The translations under genes were made by a program, and so were the position numbers. Of a stretch of DNA of 33,210 nt, positions 1 through 8,543 are shown piece by piece. Position 1 is the stretch's first letter. Each line of letters begins with the position of its first letter. This DNA is from CAYTCZ01 sp964436315 (GTDB lineage: Bacteria > Actinomycetota > Thermoleophilia > Gaiellales > Gaiellaceae), in NCBI GenBank assembly GCA_964436315.1, contig CAYTCZ010000033.1, positions 1-33,210 on the forward strand. The letters are read 5' to 3'. Below the pieces are notes generated by a model, which was given only the letters and a program-made list of their open reading frames with translations, was not told where the DNA came from and ran no database searches.

Positions 1-46
1 AGAGCCGGTACCCGTCTGCGTCCGCGAACGGCATGCGGGCCCGAGT

Positions 47-2098
47 CTAACCGACCTGTGTCTGACCGTCCGAGCCGCCGCGACGAAGGAGAACCTCGAC
101 TCCGTGCACAGCCGTGCTCTCACCCATGTCGGATTTCTCGCCCCCGTTGAGCGCGTTCACGTTGGCCCCCGCGTCTTCTCGCTTGGGCCACCGCCCCTTC
201 TCTGCGAGGGCGACGCCGCGCGGGATCGAGTCCGAAATCGCGAGGCGGAGCGCCAGACGCCCGGTCTCGTTCTCGAGAACGACCTGGTCGCTCTCGGCGA
301 GCCCGCGTGCCTCGGCCTCGGCGGGATGAATTGTCACCGACGGGCTGCCGATTCGCTTCGCCACCTTCGGGTCATTCGCGAAACTATCGTTCAGCAGCCA
401 CGGGGACGCGGGCGACAGAAGTCGAAGCCGTGTTCCGGCCGGACGCTCGTCGACGCGCGGCTGCGCGGTGCGCGGATGACCATCCTGCTCAGCCGCGTCC
501 GATGCGAGCTCGATCTTGCCGCTTGGTGTCGGGAAGCGAAGATCTGGGAACTGAATCACCGGTTCGCGCGAGATCGCGACCGTGCCTTTTGAAGCAAGGG
601 AGGCGAATGTCTCGCCCGTGTTGCCCGAATCGAGGACTCTCGTGATCATGACCTCGTCCTCCTCGAAGAGTTCTGGCTCGGCGAACCCCATTGCACGGGC
701 GAGCCGGCGGAAGATCTCTTGATTTGGTAGCGCTTCGCCCGGCGGTTCGACTGCCTTCACCTGCGCTCCAAGCGTGAGGTGGAAGTAGGAGCTAACGAGG
801 TCGTCGAACTCGAGGAAACTCGCAGCCGGAAGGACGATGTCGGCGAGGTCCGTCGTGTCGGTCGGGAAGATATCGATCGCGACGCTGAAGAGATCTTCGC
901 GTTCGAGGGCTCTGCGCAGGCGTCGCTGCTCTGGATTCGACGCAGCGATATTGATGTTCCATGCGAAGAGAGCGCGCGATTGGGTCGAGTCCTCGAGACG
1001 GGGCGCAAGATCCATCTGGCTGACGCTGGGCGGTGCATCTTCGAGAAGATGCGAGCCCTCGAGGTAGGCGCTGTCAACCCCACGCGAGCCACTGCCGTTC
1101 AAGTAGAGGAACCCTGATCCGGGTCGCCCGAGGTTTCCGGTAGCGGCGGGAAGCAGCGAGCATGCTCGGATGACATTTCCGCCAGTACGCTGACGCTGGA
1201 GGCCCTGTCCGAGCCAGAGGAGCGAGGGTGCGCTGCCGTATAGCCGAGCGGTCTCCACGATGTCCGTAGCCGGGACGCCCGTCTTTTCCTCACCCCACTC
1301 AGGCGTACAGTCATCAAGCAGAGCTTCAACCTCGGGCCAGCCGACGGTGTGGGCTTCTATGAACGATCGGTCCACCAGGCCATCGCTGCGAATGGCGTGG
1401 AGCAGGGAAAATGCAAGCGCGGCATCGCTGCCCGGAAACGGCTGGAGATGGAGGTCAGCGATCTCGGCCGTTGGCGTGCGGATCGGATCGACCACGATGA
1501 CCTTTCCGGGTGCCTCTGGAAGCCAATGGTCGTGGGCGTGTGGAGCTGAGGCTGACGGGTTTGCGCCCCAGACGATGATGCAAGCGGCGTCCCGTGCAGT
1601 CCGTGGATCGAAGCCGACCGTCGACGTTCCGAAGACGTAGCCGAGGCCTGCATGGCCAGCGTCGTTACAGATCGTGTCGGGCGATACCTCGGTTGCGCCG
1701 AGCCGGTTGAAGAACCGCATCGGGAACTTGCACGCGATCAGCGACAGAGTTCCCGAGTAGTGGGTGTTCAGCACCGCCGCTGGACCTGAGGTATTGATGA
1801 TCTCGTCTAAGCGTCCTGCAATCTCCTGCTCGGCTTCAGGCCAGGTGATCCTCTCGAAAGCGCCGGTGCCTTTGGGCCCGGTTCGCCGAAGCGGATGCGT
1901 CAAGCGCACGTTCGGGTCGAGCCACACTCCGTTGTACCCGATCGAGCACTTCCGGCACAGCTGACCGCGGGCGACTGAGTGGTCCGGATCGCCGCGGACG
2001 TGGACGATCGACCCGGCGCGCGTTCGAACCTGCATCCCGCATGCGTCGTAACAGTCGCGAGGACACGTTGTCAGGACGACACGGTCGCTGTTCTCCAT
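47..2098 (-). CDS. Molybdopterin-dependent oxidoreductase (formate dehydrogenase/BisC-like catalytic subunit)
   Basis: A 683-aa protein of the DMSO-reductase superfamily. From the chosen ATG it has an N-terminal 4Fe-4S motif C12-x3-C16-x3-C20-x27-C48 (TCPRDCYDAC, then GQLCRK), followed by molybdopterin-binding regions (IIVWGANPSASAPHAHDHW; DIFPTDTTDLADIVLPAASF) and a C-terminal molydopterin-dinucleotide-binding domain (SVTIHPAEAEARGL). The family transfers oxygen atoms or electrons at a bis-MGD Mo/W centre. No Tat signal is visible, so it is probably cytoplasmic. The open frame extends 58 codons upstream, but that stretch is Arg-rich and unlike the family; the ATG at 2098 directly precedes the Fe-S motif and lies 10 nt after a TAGGAT box, so I chose it. 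A Cys in TICNDAG could be the metal ligand (inference). No electron-transfer or chaperone partner is adjacent, so the substrate is unknown. Confidence 0.88.
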   Translation of the reverse strand: MENSDRVVLTTCPRDCYDACGMQVRTRAGSIVHVRGDPDHSVARGQLCRKCSIGYNGVWLDPNVRLTHPLRRTGPKGTGAFERITWPEAEQEIAGRLDEIINTSGPAAVLNTHYSGTLSLIACKFPMRFFNRLGATEVSPDTICNDAGHAGLGYVFGTSTVGFDPRTARDAACIIVWGANPSASAPHAHDHWLPEAPGKVIVVDPIRTPTAEIADLHLQPFPGSDAALAFSLLHAIRSDGLVDRSFIEAHTVGWPEVEALLDDCTPEWGEEKTGVPATDIVETARLYGSAPSLLWLGQGLQRQRTGGNVIRACSLLPAATGNLGRPGSGFLYLNGSGSRGVDSAYLEGSHLLEDAPPSVSQMDLAPRLEDSTQSRALFAWNINIAASNPEQRRLRRALEREDLFSVAIDIFPTDTTDLADIVLPAASFLEFDDLVSSYFHLTLGAQVKAVEPPGEALPNQEIFRRLARAMGFAEPELFEEDEVMITRVLDSGNTGETFASLASKGTVAISREPVIQFPDLRFPTPSGKIELASDAAEQDGHPRTAQPRVDERPAGTRLRLLSPASPWLLNDSFANDPKVAKRIGSPSVTIHPAEAEARGLAESDQVVLENETGRLALRLAISDSIPRGVALAEKGRWPKREDAGANVNALNGGEKSDMGESTAVHGVEVLLRRGGSDGQTQVG

Positions 2099-2170
2099 GC
2101 CGGCAATGATCCTATCGAGGGCCCGTCGGCACAGGCGTCTGACGCAGTCGAGCTGAGTCTGTGAGTTATC

Positions 2171-2200
2171 TGCGACGCCGTCGGCGAGATTCCGTAACCT
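2171..2200 (+). promoter_or_regulatory. Candidate leaderless promoter of the sugar dehydrogenase gene
   Basis: A -10-like box TAACCT (2195-2200) stands exactly 6 nt before the GTG start at 2207, with a weak -35-like TGCGAC at 2171-2176. At that spacing transcription would begin at or next to the start codon, giving a leaderless mRNA. There is no Shine-Dalgarno sequence before this start, which agrees. Motif-based inference only. Confidence 0.4.
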
Positions 2201-2206
2201 GGAAGC

Positions 2207-3316
2207 GTGCGCTCGAGGTTCGCCGTCGTTTCGGTCGTCGTTCTGCTGGTCGCGCTGGGGGGTGCGACGCACGCTCTTGCTGTACCGTCGGCGCCGGACA
2301 AGGTCAAGCTGAGGCTGAGGCAGGTAGCTTCGGGCTTTAGCTCACCCGTCCATCTCGGCGCGCCGACCGCCGAGAAGAAGCGACTCTACGTTGTCGAACA
2401 AGCAGGCGTAATCTGGATGATCGAGAACGGGAAACGTCGGAACACGCCGTTTCTCGATATTCGCAACATCGTCGGGAGTGGCGGGAACGAGCAGGGGCTC
2501 CTCTCGGTTGCCTTCCATCCGAAGTACGGACAGAATCGGAAACTCTACGTCAACTACACGGACACCCGGGGAAACACGAGGGTTGTCGAATACCGATCTA
2601 AAGGCAGGCGTGTTCTGCTCAAGACGAGGCGCCAACGGCTGCGTGTCCCTCAGTTTGCGTCGAACCACAACGGCGGCCAAGTTGCCTTCGGCCCCGACGG
2701 CTTCCTCTACGTCGGCATGGGTGATGGCGGCGGCGGCGGGGATCCCGGGAATCACGGCCAGAATCCACGAACCCGTCTCGGCACGCTGCTGAAGCGCAAC
2801 GTGGACAACCCGAAAGCGAAGTGGAAGACCGTCGCCTACGGGCTCAGGAACCCGTGGCGATTCTCGTTCGATCGGGAGAAGGGGCATCTGTACATCGCTG
2901 ACGTAGGACAGAATGCCTTCGAGGAGATCAACTTCACTCCGAAATCAAGCCCCGGGCTCGAAAACTACGGATGGGACGTTTTCGAGGGGAACGCCCAGTT
3001 CGAGTCGAAACGTCTAAACGCGCTCGGGAAACGTGTCAACCCTGTTGTCGTCTATCCGCACTCTCAAGGGTGCTCGGTCACCGGCGGTTTCGCGTACCGG
3101 GGGAAGGATCTCCCGGCCGTGCGTGGTCGCTACTTCTACGGCGACTTCTGCACCGGGACGATCTGGAGCTTCCGGATCAAGAATGGAAAGGCGACCACCT
3201 TGAGGACTGAGCCCTTCCGGGTCGGGCAGCTGACGTCCTTCGGCGAGGATGGACGAGGCGAGCTCTACCTGGTCTCGCGCGGCGGAACGATCTTCAAGCT
3301 CGTAGCCGGCGGGTAG
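2207..3316 (+). CDS. Secreted PQQ-dependent sugar (glucose/sorbosone) dehydrogenase family protein
   Basis: A 369-aa beta-propeller protein of the GSDH family (PF07995). It starts with a Sec-type signal peptide: a hydrophobic stretch VVSVVVLLVALGGA and an AxA-like site ALA|VPS at about residue 25. Family landmarks follow in order: YVVEQAGVIWMI, EQGLLSVAFHPKYG, the SNHNGGQ segment with H154 at the position of the catalytic/PQQ-binding His, FGPDGFLYVGMGDGG, YGLRNPWRFSFD, and IADVGQNAFEEIN. Such enzymes oxidise aldose sugars or related alcohols outside the membrane with PQQ, although many members have unknown substrates. The GTG start has no Shine-Dalgarno but sits 6 nt after a -10-like box. The gene is divergent from the molybdoenzyme, and a DUF309-like gene follows 27 bp downstream. 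No PQQ biosynthesis genes are in the window. Confidence 0.9.
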   Translation: MRSRFAVVSVVVLLVALGGATHALAVPSAPDKVKLRLRQVASGFSSPVHLGAPTAEKKRLYVVEQAGVIWMIENGKRRNTPFLDIRNIVGSGGNEQGLLSVAFHPKYGQNRKLYVNYTDTRGNTRVVEYRSKGRRVLLKTRRQRLRVPQFASNHNGGQVAFGPDGFLYVGMGDGGGGGDPGNHGQNPRTRLGTLLKRNVDNPKAKWKTVAYGLRNPWRFSFDREKGHLYIADVGQNAFEEINFTPKSSPGLENYGWDVFEGNAQFESKRLNALGKRVNPVVVYPHSQGCSVTGGFAYRGKDLPAVRGRYFYGDFCTGTIWSFRIKNGKATTLRTEPFRVGQLTSFGEDGRGELYLVSRGGTIFKLVAGG

Positions 3317-3343
3317 GCTCGCGGGCGCGCAGGGGCGCGAGGG

Positions 3344-3667
3344 ATGTCGAGCAGGAGTTATCTCGACTGGGTTCCGAGAGACCAGCGGCTTCGTGCAGCG
3401 CTTGCACGAGGTACGCGTTCCTTCAATAACGGTGACTTCGTCGCGGCCTACCGTGCATTCGGTTACGCAGCCCTCGTTGCTGAGAACGACGACCTCGGGT
3501 TCGTGCGGGGTCTTCGCCACGCAGCCGCGGCCGGAGTGAAGCGGCGGAGAGGTGACGAGCGAGGGGCTGAACGACAGGTGCGGCACGCGGAACGCCGCCT
3601 GGCCGCGTACCGGCCCGTCTATCGCGACGTGGACGTCGATGCGGTGCTGGCAGCGGCACGCGAATAG
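3344..3667 (+). CDS. Small DUF309-like helical protein
   Basis: A 107-aa cytoplasmic protein. The core FNNGDFVAAYRAF, then GFVRGLRHAAAA and RGDERGAERQVRHAERRL, follows the DUF309 pattern of a short helical bundle. The usual HE pair in that family's first helix (FxxGxFxEAHExLE) is replaced here by A-Y (GDFVAAYRAF), so any role depending on those residues would be lost. It lies 27 bp after the sugar dehydrogenase on the same strand and is probably co-transcribed. It is Arg/Ala-rich, with many bases matching the GC-rich codon use of its neighbours. The family has no established biochemical function. The assignment rests on pattern recall; a profile search would settle it. Confidence 0.6.
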   Translation: MSSRSYLDWVPRDQRLRAALARGTRSFNNGDFVAAYRAFGYAALVAENDDLGFVRGLRHAAAAGVKRRRGDERGAERQVRHAERRLAAYRPVYRDVDVDAVLAAARE

Positions 3668-3791
3668 GGCCAAGAACTCGTCACACTGAACCCAATGCTC
3701 CGGACCGCGCTGTAGGGTGCGGCCTTTCTGCCTCGGGGAAAGGTTGATCACCGGAGACGGTGCGAGCCGAAGCGAGCACTGGCGCTTCTTC

Positions 3792-3827
3792 CCTAGAGAT
3801 TCTCGGCACGAGCCGAGAATCTCTAGG
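3792..3827. terminator. Bidirectional hairpin terminator between the DUF309-like gene and gltB
   Basis: A perfect 16-bp inverted repeat: arm CCTAGAGATTCTCGGC (3792-3807), loop ACGA, and its exact complement at 3812-3827. It lies between convergent genes, so it can serve both. The gltB stop codon (3823-3825 on the minus strand) lies inside the stem. A short pyrimidine run (TCTTGCTC) follows on the plus side only; neither side has a strong U-tract. Confidence 0.75.
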
Positions 3828-6800
3828 TCTTGCTCGCGACCGTTCCTTCGTCCTCGCTCGAGATACGCGCGACCTCGTCCTTTGGCGCGACGCGCCAGAA
3901 CGTGTCTGCGGTCTCATCCCACTCGGCGAGGATCTCGGCCGCGCGACGCGACCCCGTGTATTGGTGGTGCCGCTCGATGAGCTCTCGCAGGCGAGTCGCC
4001 TCGGAGCCCCGGAGCCGCTGAGCCTTGACGAGCTGCTCATTGACGCGGAGCGGCAGCACTCCGTGAGGATCGAAGACGAAGGCCTCACCGCCTGACATGC
4101 CGGCGCCGAGGTTCGTCCCAGTCTCTCCGAGGACGACGACGGTACCGGCTGTCATGTACTCACAGGGATGGCCCCCCGTCCCTTCGACGACCGCAGTCGC
4201 CCCGGACATGCGGATAGCGAACCGCTCGCCGGCGCTTCCCGCGCAGAACAGCTCGCCGCCCGTCGCTCCGTACAGGCACGTGTTACCGATGAGAACCGGC
4301 TCACCCGCGTCGTTGTCCGGCGGAACGACGACGATCCGACCACCGTTCATACTCTTGCCGACGTAGTCGTTCGCCTCGCCGTGGAGGGTGAGCTCGACGC
4401 CGTCGGCGAGGAACGCGCCGAAGCTCTGGCCTGCGACGCCCGTGAAGCTCGCGTGCACCGTCCCGGGCGGACCGTTTGCGCCGAAGTCCTTCCCGATTCG
4501 TCCGGAGAGCAACGCGCCAACCGTGCGATCTCGGTTGCTAATGGGGTACTCGAGCCGAACATCGTCGCCCGTCTCGAGAGCGCGCCGAGCGTCGGTGGCG
4601 AGCCGGTCGCCCAACTCGTGACCGGTCGGTAGGAGTGGTTCATGTCCGACGTGGCGTGGGGGTCCATCGTCGACTCGACGTAGCAACGGCGAGAGATCAA
4701 GGAGATCTGACCGAGGATCCCCCGTCTGTCGGCGCCGGAGCAGATCGACACGTCCGACGGCCTCGTCCAGGCTGCGAAGTCCGAGCAGGGCCAGATAGCC
4801 ACGAATCTCCTCGGCGACGAAGCGCAGATACGCCTCGACGCTCTCCGGGGTTGCCTCGAACTTCTCCCTGAGCTCGGGCTTCTGAGTCGCGATTCCCACC
4901 GGACATGTGTCCATGTGACACGTGCGAACCATCAGACAGCCTTCCGCGAGCAGAAGTGAGGTACCAAAGCTCACCTCGTCGGCGCCGAGAAGAGCAGCCA
5001 TGATGACGTCGCGGCCGGTTTTGAAGCCACCGTCGACGCGCAGTCTCACGCGACCGCGGAGGCCATTTTCCATGAGCGCCTGCTGCGTTTCGGCAAGACC
5101 GATCTCCCAGGGTGCACCGGCGTTCTTGATAGACGAGAGAGGGCTTGCTCCGGTACCGCCGTCGCAGCCTGCCACATGTACGACATCGGCCAACGCTTTC
5201 ACGCAGCCGGAGGCTACGAGTCCAACCCCGGCCTCGGCGACGAGTTTCACCGAGATGTCGGCGGCAGGGTTGACTTGCTTCAGGTCGAAGATGAGCTGAG
5301 CGAGATCCTCGATTGAATAGATGTCATGGTGCGGGGGCGGCGAGATCAACGCGACTCCGGGCTGCGTGTGTCGGAGCCGGGCTATCTCCTCGGATACCTT
5401 GTGTCCAGGTAGCTGACCACCCTCGCCAGGCTTCGAGCCCTGCGCGATCTTGATCTGCAGCTCGTCGGCGTACGCAGCGTACTCCGGCGTTACGCCAAAG
5501 CGTCCAGAAGCGATCTGCTTGATACGACAATTCTTCTCGGTTCGGTAGCGAGCCGGATCCTCTCCGCCCTCGCCGGAGTTCGCCTTCCCCCCGACCCGGT
5601 TCAGGGCGACCGCGATGAGCTCGTGAGCCTCGGCGGAAAGCGCTCCATGAGACATTGCACCGCCTGAGAACCGCGGTGTGATGGCCTCGATTGGCTCAAC
5701 CTCGCGCAGCGGGATCGGGGCAGCCGCGGCGACGAGTTCGAGAAGATCTCGAGGCTCCATCGGCGGTCGACCGTTCACCAGCTCAGCGAACTTCGCGTAC
5801 AAGTCCGAGTGAGCACCGTTCGTGACCGCACCGCGGAGTGCGTGGGCCGCGGCGACCTCGTGCATCGCATCGACGACCTCTGGACTTGTCGCGTGCTCCT
5901 CGCCGCCCTTCCTGAACTTGACGTAGCCCGGATTCTCAAGTTTCGGAGACTCGGCGAGGCTGTCGCGGTGTCGGGCGAGGATGTCTTCTTCGAGTTCCGC
6001 AAATCCGATTCCCTCGACCGGGCACGGAGTCCCGCGGAATGCGCGGTCAATGACGTCCTGCGACAGGCCGACGGCCTCGAATGTCTGAGCGCCGCAGTAG
6101 CTCGCAACGTCAGCGATTCCCATCTTCGACATGATCTTCAGGACGCCGTCTTCGATCGCTGTTCGGAACCGAACCTGCGCTTCGGCCGGTGACGGATGAT
6201 CGCCGCCGATCTTGTCCGCTTCCGCCATCGCTGCGAGCGTCTGAAGCGCGAGCCGGGGACAAATAGCCTCCGCTCCATAGCCGAGCAGACACGCGAAGTG
6301 GTGTGTCTCTCGAGGCTCGTTGCTATCGACGATCAGCGTTGCGAGCGTCCGCAGTCCCGTCTCGACAAGCCGATGATGGACGACTCCGGTCGCGAGGAGG
6401 ATGGGGATCGGCGCCCTTCGGGGACTGACCGCCGTGTCGGAGATGAGGAGGATGCCGCCGCCACCGCGGATTGCGCGCTCCGCCTCGCGTGCCAGGCGGT
6501 CACATGCGGCTGTCAGTCCTTCTTTTTCAGTGAACGTCGCGTTAAGTCGGATGAAGCCAAGCTCGTTCAGAGCGTTTGGAAACAGGAAGAAGCTCTCGAG
6601 TTCGATGCCATGGGCGACCTCTGGTCCCTCGGAGAGGATTGGGGAGCGGTCGCCGAGCAAGGTTCGCAGCGAAAAGACGAAGCGCTCTCGCAGGTGGTCG
6701 ATCGCTGGGTTCGTGACCTGAGCGAACCGCTGCTTGAAGTAACTGAAAAGTGGTCTGGCCCGGTTTGCGAGCGGGCCGAGGGCCGTGTCGTCACCCATCG

Positions 6801-8184
6801 AATACGTGGGTTCGTGCGCGTGCGAGGCAATCGGTCGCAAGATCTGCATGATCTCCTCGCGCGTGACTCCGTACATCACCTGTTTGGAGGTGAGATCCTT
6901 CGTTGGGGGATCCACGGGGGTCCCGGTTGAGCCGGGTACCAGGCCATCTCGGAGCCAGCGGCCATACGGCCGTTTCAGCGCAAGCCGTTCCTTGATCCGA
7001 CCGTCCAATTCGACGCCGGCATCGGGATCGACAGCGATCGTCTCGCCTGAAGAGAGCTTCCCGCGTGTGACGGTCCCTCGTCCGTCGACGGAAACGGCCC
7101 CCGCTTCGCTGCAGCAATAGACCAGTCCGTCCTCGCAGATTCCGTACCGGAGTGGACGGAGCCCATTTCGGTCGAGCGTCGCGCCAGCGACGCGGCCGTC
7201 GGTGTAGATAACAGCGGCGGGGCCGTCCCACGGCTCAATCAACCCGGCGTGATACCGATAGAACTGGCGGACTGCCGGGTTGAGCTCTTCATTCCCTTCC
7301 CACGCAGGCGGGATCAGCATGGTGATGCCGTGGCGGACATCTCGACCACCCCGAACAAGCAACTCCAGCATGTTGTCGAGCATCCCCGAGTCTGAAGCGT
7401 GCTCGTCGATGACGGGTCGGAGGAGTTCATCGAGGTCAGAGCCGAGACGACCTTCGCGCGCGCGCATCCAGTTGACGTTGCCCTCGATGGCGTTGATCTC
7501 GCCGTTGTGGCAGAGCAGACGAAACGGCTGTGCGCGCTCCCACGACGGAGTTGTGTTGGTGGAAAACCGCTGGTGGAACACGCCGAACGAAATCCTGTGA
7601 TCAGGATCTTCGAGGTCGGGGTAGAAGGCCGCCAGCTGATCCGCGGCGCACAGCGCCTTGTACGTCACGGTACGGAACGACAGTGACGGAAGATAGAGCT
7701 CGTGGCCGTTGCCGCTGGCTCGCTCTGCACGTCTACGTGCCACGTATGCGCGCCACTCGAGCTCCTGATCGTCCTTGACATCCTTCGGCGGTGCGAGCAC
7801 TGCCTGGTCGATCGCTGGCGCCCGTCGGCGTGCCTCGGGTCCGAGCGCCCCGTGATTGACGGGCACATCCCGCCATTCGGCAAGGGCGATCCCTTCGGCA
7901 GCGCAGGCTTCTTCAACGATCTGGCGAGCGCCCTCCTCGCGTGAGAAGACCATTGCCAAACCGTGCCCTTTCGGCACGAGAAAGGGGGACAGCGGGAGAA
8001 TAACCCCCGCCCCGTCGCCCGTCTTCTTGTCGGCCGCGAACGCTCCGCGATGGGTCACGTTGCACAGTCCTTCGAGCACCGCATCGAGGATCTCGCGGCT
8101 TGCGCCGCCGCCAGCATCGGCGACGAAACCGATACCGCACGCGTCGCGCTCGCTCGTTCTGTCGTGGAGGACTTTCTCGGTCAC
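3823..8184 (-). CDS. gltB: Glutamate synthase large (alpha) subunit
   Basis: A 1453-aa enzyme that makes two glutamates from glutamine and 2-oxoglutarate. Domain order is the family's: a class-II glutamine amidotransferase whose nucleophile is C16 (DACGIGFVAD; the first 15 residues would be removed), a central linker domain, an FMN-binding synthase domain (SGEGGEDPARY; KIAQGSKPGEGGQLPGHKV), a 3Fe-4S motif CHMDTCPVG near residues 1083-1098, and a C-terminal GXGXG beta-helix (GGEAFVFD region). The length agrees with bacterial GltB (about 1500 aa). The GTG start at 8184 sits only 15 codons before the catalytic Cys. No gltD (NADPH-binding small subunit) lies in the window, so the partner is elsewhere or the enzyme takes electrons from ferredoxin. 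A sigma70-like promoter lies about 135 bp upstream. Confidence 0.97.
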   Translation of the reverse strand: MTEKVLHDRTSERDACGIGFVADAGGGASREILDAVLEGLCNVTHRGAFAADKKTGDGAGVILPLSPFLVPKGHGLAMVFSREEGARQIVEEACAAEGIALAEWRDVPVNHGALGPEARRRAPAIDQAVLAPPKDVKDDQELEWRAYVARRRAERASGNGHELYLPSLSFRTVTYKALCAADQLAAFYPDLEDPDHRISFGVFHQRFSTNTTPSWERAQPFRLLCHNGEINAIEGNVNWMRAREGRLGSDLDELLRPVIDEHASDSGMLDNMLELLVRGGRDVRHGITMLIPPAWEGNEELNPAVRQFYRYHAGLIEPWDGPAAVIYTDGRVAGATLDRNGLRPLRYGICEDGLVYCCSEAGAVSVDGRGTVTRGKLSSGETIAVDPDAGVELDGRIKERLALKRPYGRWLRDGLVPGSTGTPVDPPTKDLTSKQVMYGVTREEIMQILRPIASHAHEPTYSMGDDTALGPLANRARPLFSYFKQRFAQVTNPAIDHLRERFVFSLRTLLGDRSPILSEGPEVAHGIELESFFLFPNALNELGFIRLNATFTEKEGLTAACDRLAREAERAIRGGGGILLISDTAVSPRRAPIPILLATGVVHHRLVETGLRTLATLIVDSNEPRETHHFACLLGYGAEAICPRLALQTLAAMAEADKIGGDHPSPAEAQVRFRTAIEDGVLKIMSKMGIADVASYCGAQTFEAVGLSQDVIDRAFRGTPCPVEGIGFAELEEDILARHRDSLAESPKLENPGYVKFRKGGEEHATSPEVVDAMHEVAAAHALRGAVTNGAHSDLYAKFAELVNGRPPMEPRDLLELVAAAAPIPLREVEPIEAITPRFSGGAMSHGALSAEAHELIAVALNRVGGKANSGEGGEDPARYRTEKNCRIKQIASGRFGVTPEYAAYADELQIKIAQGSKPGEGGQLPGHKVSEEIARLRHTQPGVALISPPPHHDIYSIEDLAQLIFDLKQVNPAADISVKLVAEAGVGLVASGCVKALADVVHVAGCDGGTGASPLSSIKNAGAPWEIGLAETQQALMENGLRGRVRLRVDGGFKTGRDVIMAALLGADEVSFGTSLLLAEGCLMVRTCHMDTCPVGIATQKPELREKFEATPESVEAYLRFVAEEIRGYLALLGLRSLDEAVGRVDLLRRRQTGDPRSDLLDLSPLLRRVDDGPPRHVGHEPLLPTGHELGDRLATDARRALETGDDVRLEYPISNRDRTVGALLSGRIGKDFGANGPPGTVHASFTGVAGQSFGAFLADGVELTLHGEANDYVGKSMNGGRIVVVPPDNDAGEPVLIGNTCLYGATGGELFCAGSAGERFAIRMSGATAVVEGTGGHPCEYMTAGTVVVLGETGTNLGAGMSGGEAFVFDPHGVLPLRVNEQLVKAQRLRGSEATRLRELIERHHQYTGSRRAAEILAEWDETADTFWRVAPKDEVARISSEDEGTVASKT

Positions 8185-8325
8185 TGTTTCCGTCGATCTC
8201 TTGTAGGGGCTTTTGTCACGTCCCGGCCGAAGTGGGTTGAGTACGGCGCTGTTAGTTCGAGCGCCCGCGCGCGACCGACGAAGTTGGGATGGTTGCGAAC
8301 GTCTCGCGCGCCATGAGAACTCGCG

Positions 8326-8354
8326 ACAGTATGCCCGAATTCCCTGGAAGTCAA
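8326..8354 (-). promoter_or_regulatory. Sigma70-type promoter of gltB
   Basis: On the minus strand TTGACT (8354-8349) is followed by 17 bp and TACTGT (8331-8326). Predicted start of transcription is near 8319, giving a 5' leader of about 135 nt before gltB. It is back-to-back with the ilv-leader promoter about 60 bp away. Confidence 0.6.
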
Positions 8355-8355
8355 G

Positions 8356-8397
8356 GTGTTTGACCAGATCTTCACTGCGCAGAAACGTTGTGTTTGA
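8356..8397. repeat. Paired GTGTTTGA direct repeats between divergent promoters
   Basis: GTGTTTGA occurs at 8356-8363 and again at 8390-8397, 34 bp apart (about three helical turns). The pair lies between the gltB promoter (minus) and the ilv-leader promoter (plus). It could be a shared regulator site; there is no direct evidence for which protein would bind. Confidence 0.3.
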
Positions 8398-8409
8398 ACG
8401 CGCAGGGTC

Positions 8410-8440
8410 TTGACACGGTCGGACGGTATGCCCACACTGT
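8410..8440 (+). promoter_or_regulatory. Promoter of the ilv-thr operon leader
   Basis: TTGACA at 8410-8415, a 17-bp spacer, and a weak -10 CACACT at 8433-8438 (CACTGT at 8435-8440 is an alternative with 19 bp). The perfect -35 hexamer is the strongest part. Transcription would begin near 8445-8448, at or just before the ATG of the leader ORF, so the leader peptide may be translated from a leaderless mRNA. Confidence 0.5.
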
Positions 8441-8447
8441 CCTGGTT

Positions 8448-8537
8448 ATGGGTCGTCGGGCCATCTTCGTTCGGATTGTCCCCTTCGGGGGACTTGTGCG
8501 CGGCCTCGACAACCCAATCCTTGCTATCCCCCGCTAG
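8448..8537 (+). CDS. Putative branched-chain amino acid leader peptide (29 aa)
   Basis: A 29-codon ORF begins with MGRRAIFVRIVPFGG and ends in LAIPR with stop TAG at 8535-8537. Ten of 29 residues are Ile, Val or Leu (4 Ile, 3 Val, 3 Leu), with a dense early run I6-x-V8-x-I10-V11. Such enrichment is the hallmark of leader peptides that sense charged branched-chain tRNAs. It precedes a LeuB-like gene and ilvB-ilvN-ilvC, overlaps two G/C hairpins that can re-pair, and starts just after a TTGACA promoter. There is no Shine-Dalgarno; leaderless initiation is likely. The ORF is short and translation is unproven, so it could be chance in a GC-rich leader, but composition, position and structure agree. 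Confidence 0.5.
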   Translation: MGRRAIFVRIVPFGGLVRGLDNPILAIPR

Positions 8538-8543
8538 GGGGAT
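8478..8543 (+). promoter_or_regulatory. Attenuator-like competing hairpins overlapping the leader ORF
   Basis: Hairpin A: GTCCCC (8478-8483), TTCG tetraloop, GGGGAC (8488-8493). Hairpin B: ATCCCCC (8526-8532), loop GCTA, GGGGGAT (8537-8543). GGGGGA of A (8487-8492) can instead pair perfectly with TCCCCC of B (8527-8532), giving mutually exclusive structures as in trp/ilv attenuators. Ribosome stalling at the Ile/Val codons at 8463-8480 would cover the first arm of A and favour the alternative pairing. Caveats: no U-run follows hairpin B, so any termination may be Rho-dependent or the control translational, and the leader stop codon lies in the loop of B, unlike the classic layout. The remaining 225 nt before the next gene hold no other element I can name. 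Confidence 0.45.

Noticed and set aside
2020..2040. tRNA-like GTTCGAAC motif
   Set aside because: It lies inside the molybdoenzyme gene and no cloverleaf can be formed around it; no tRNA was found anywhere in the window.
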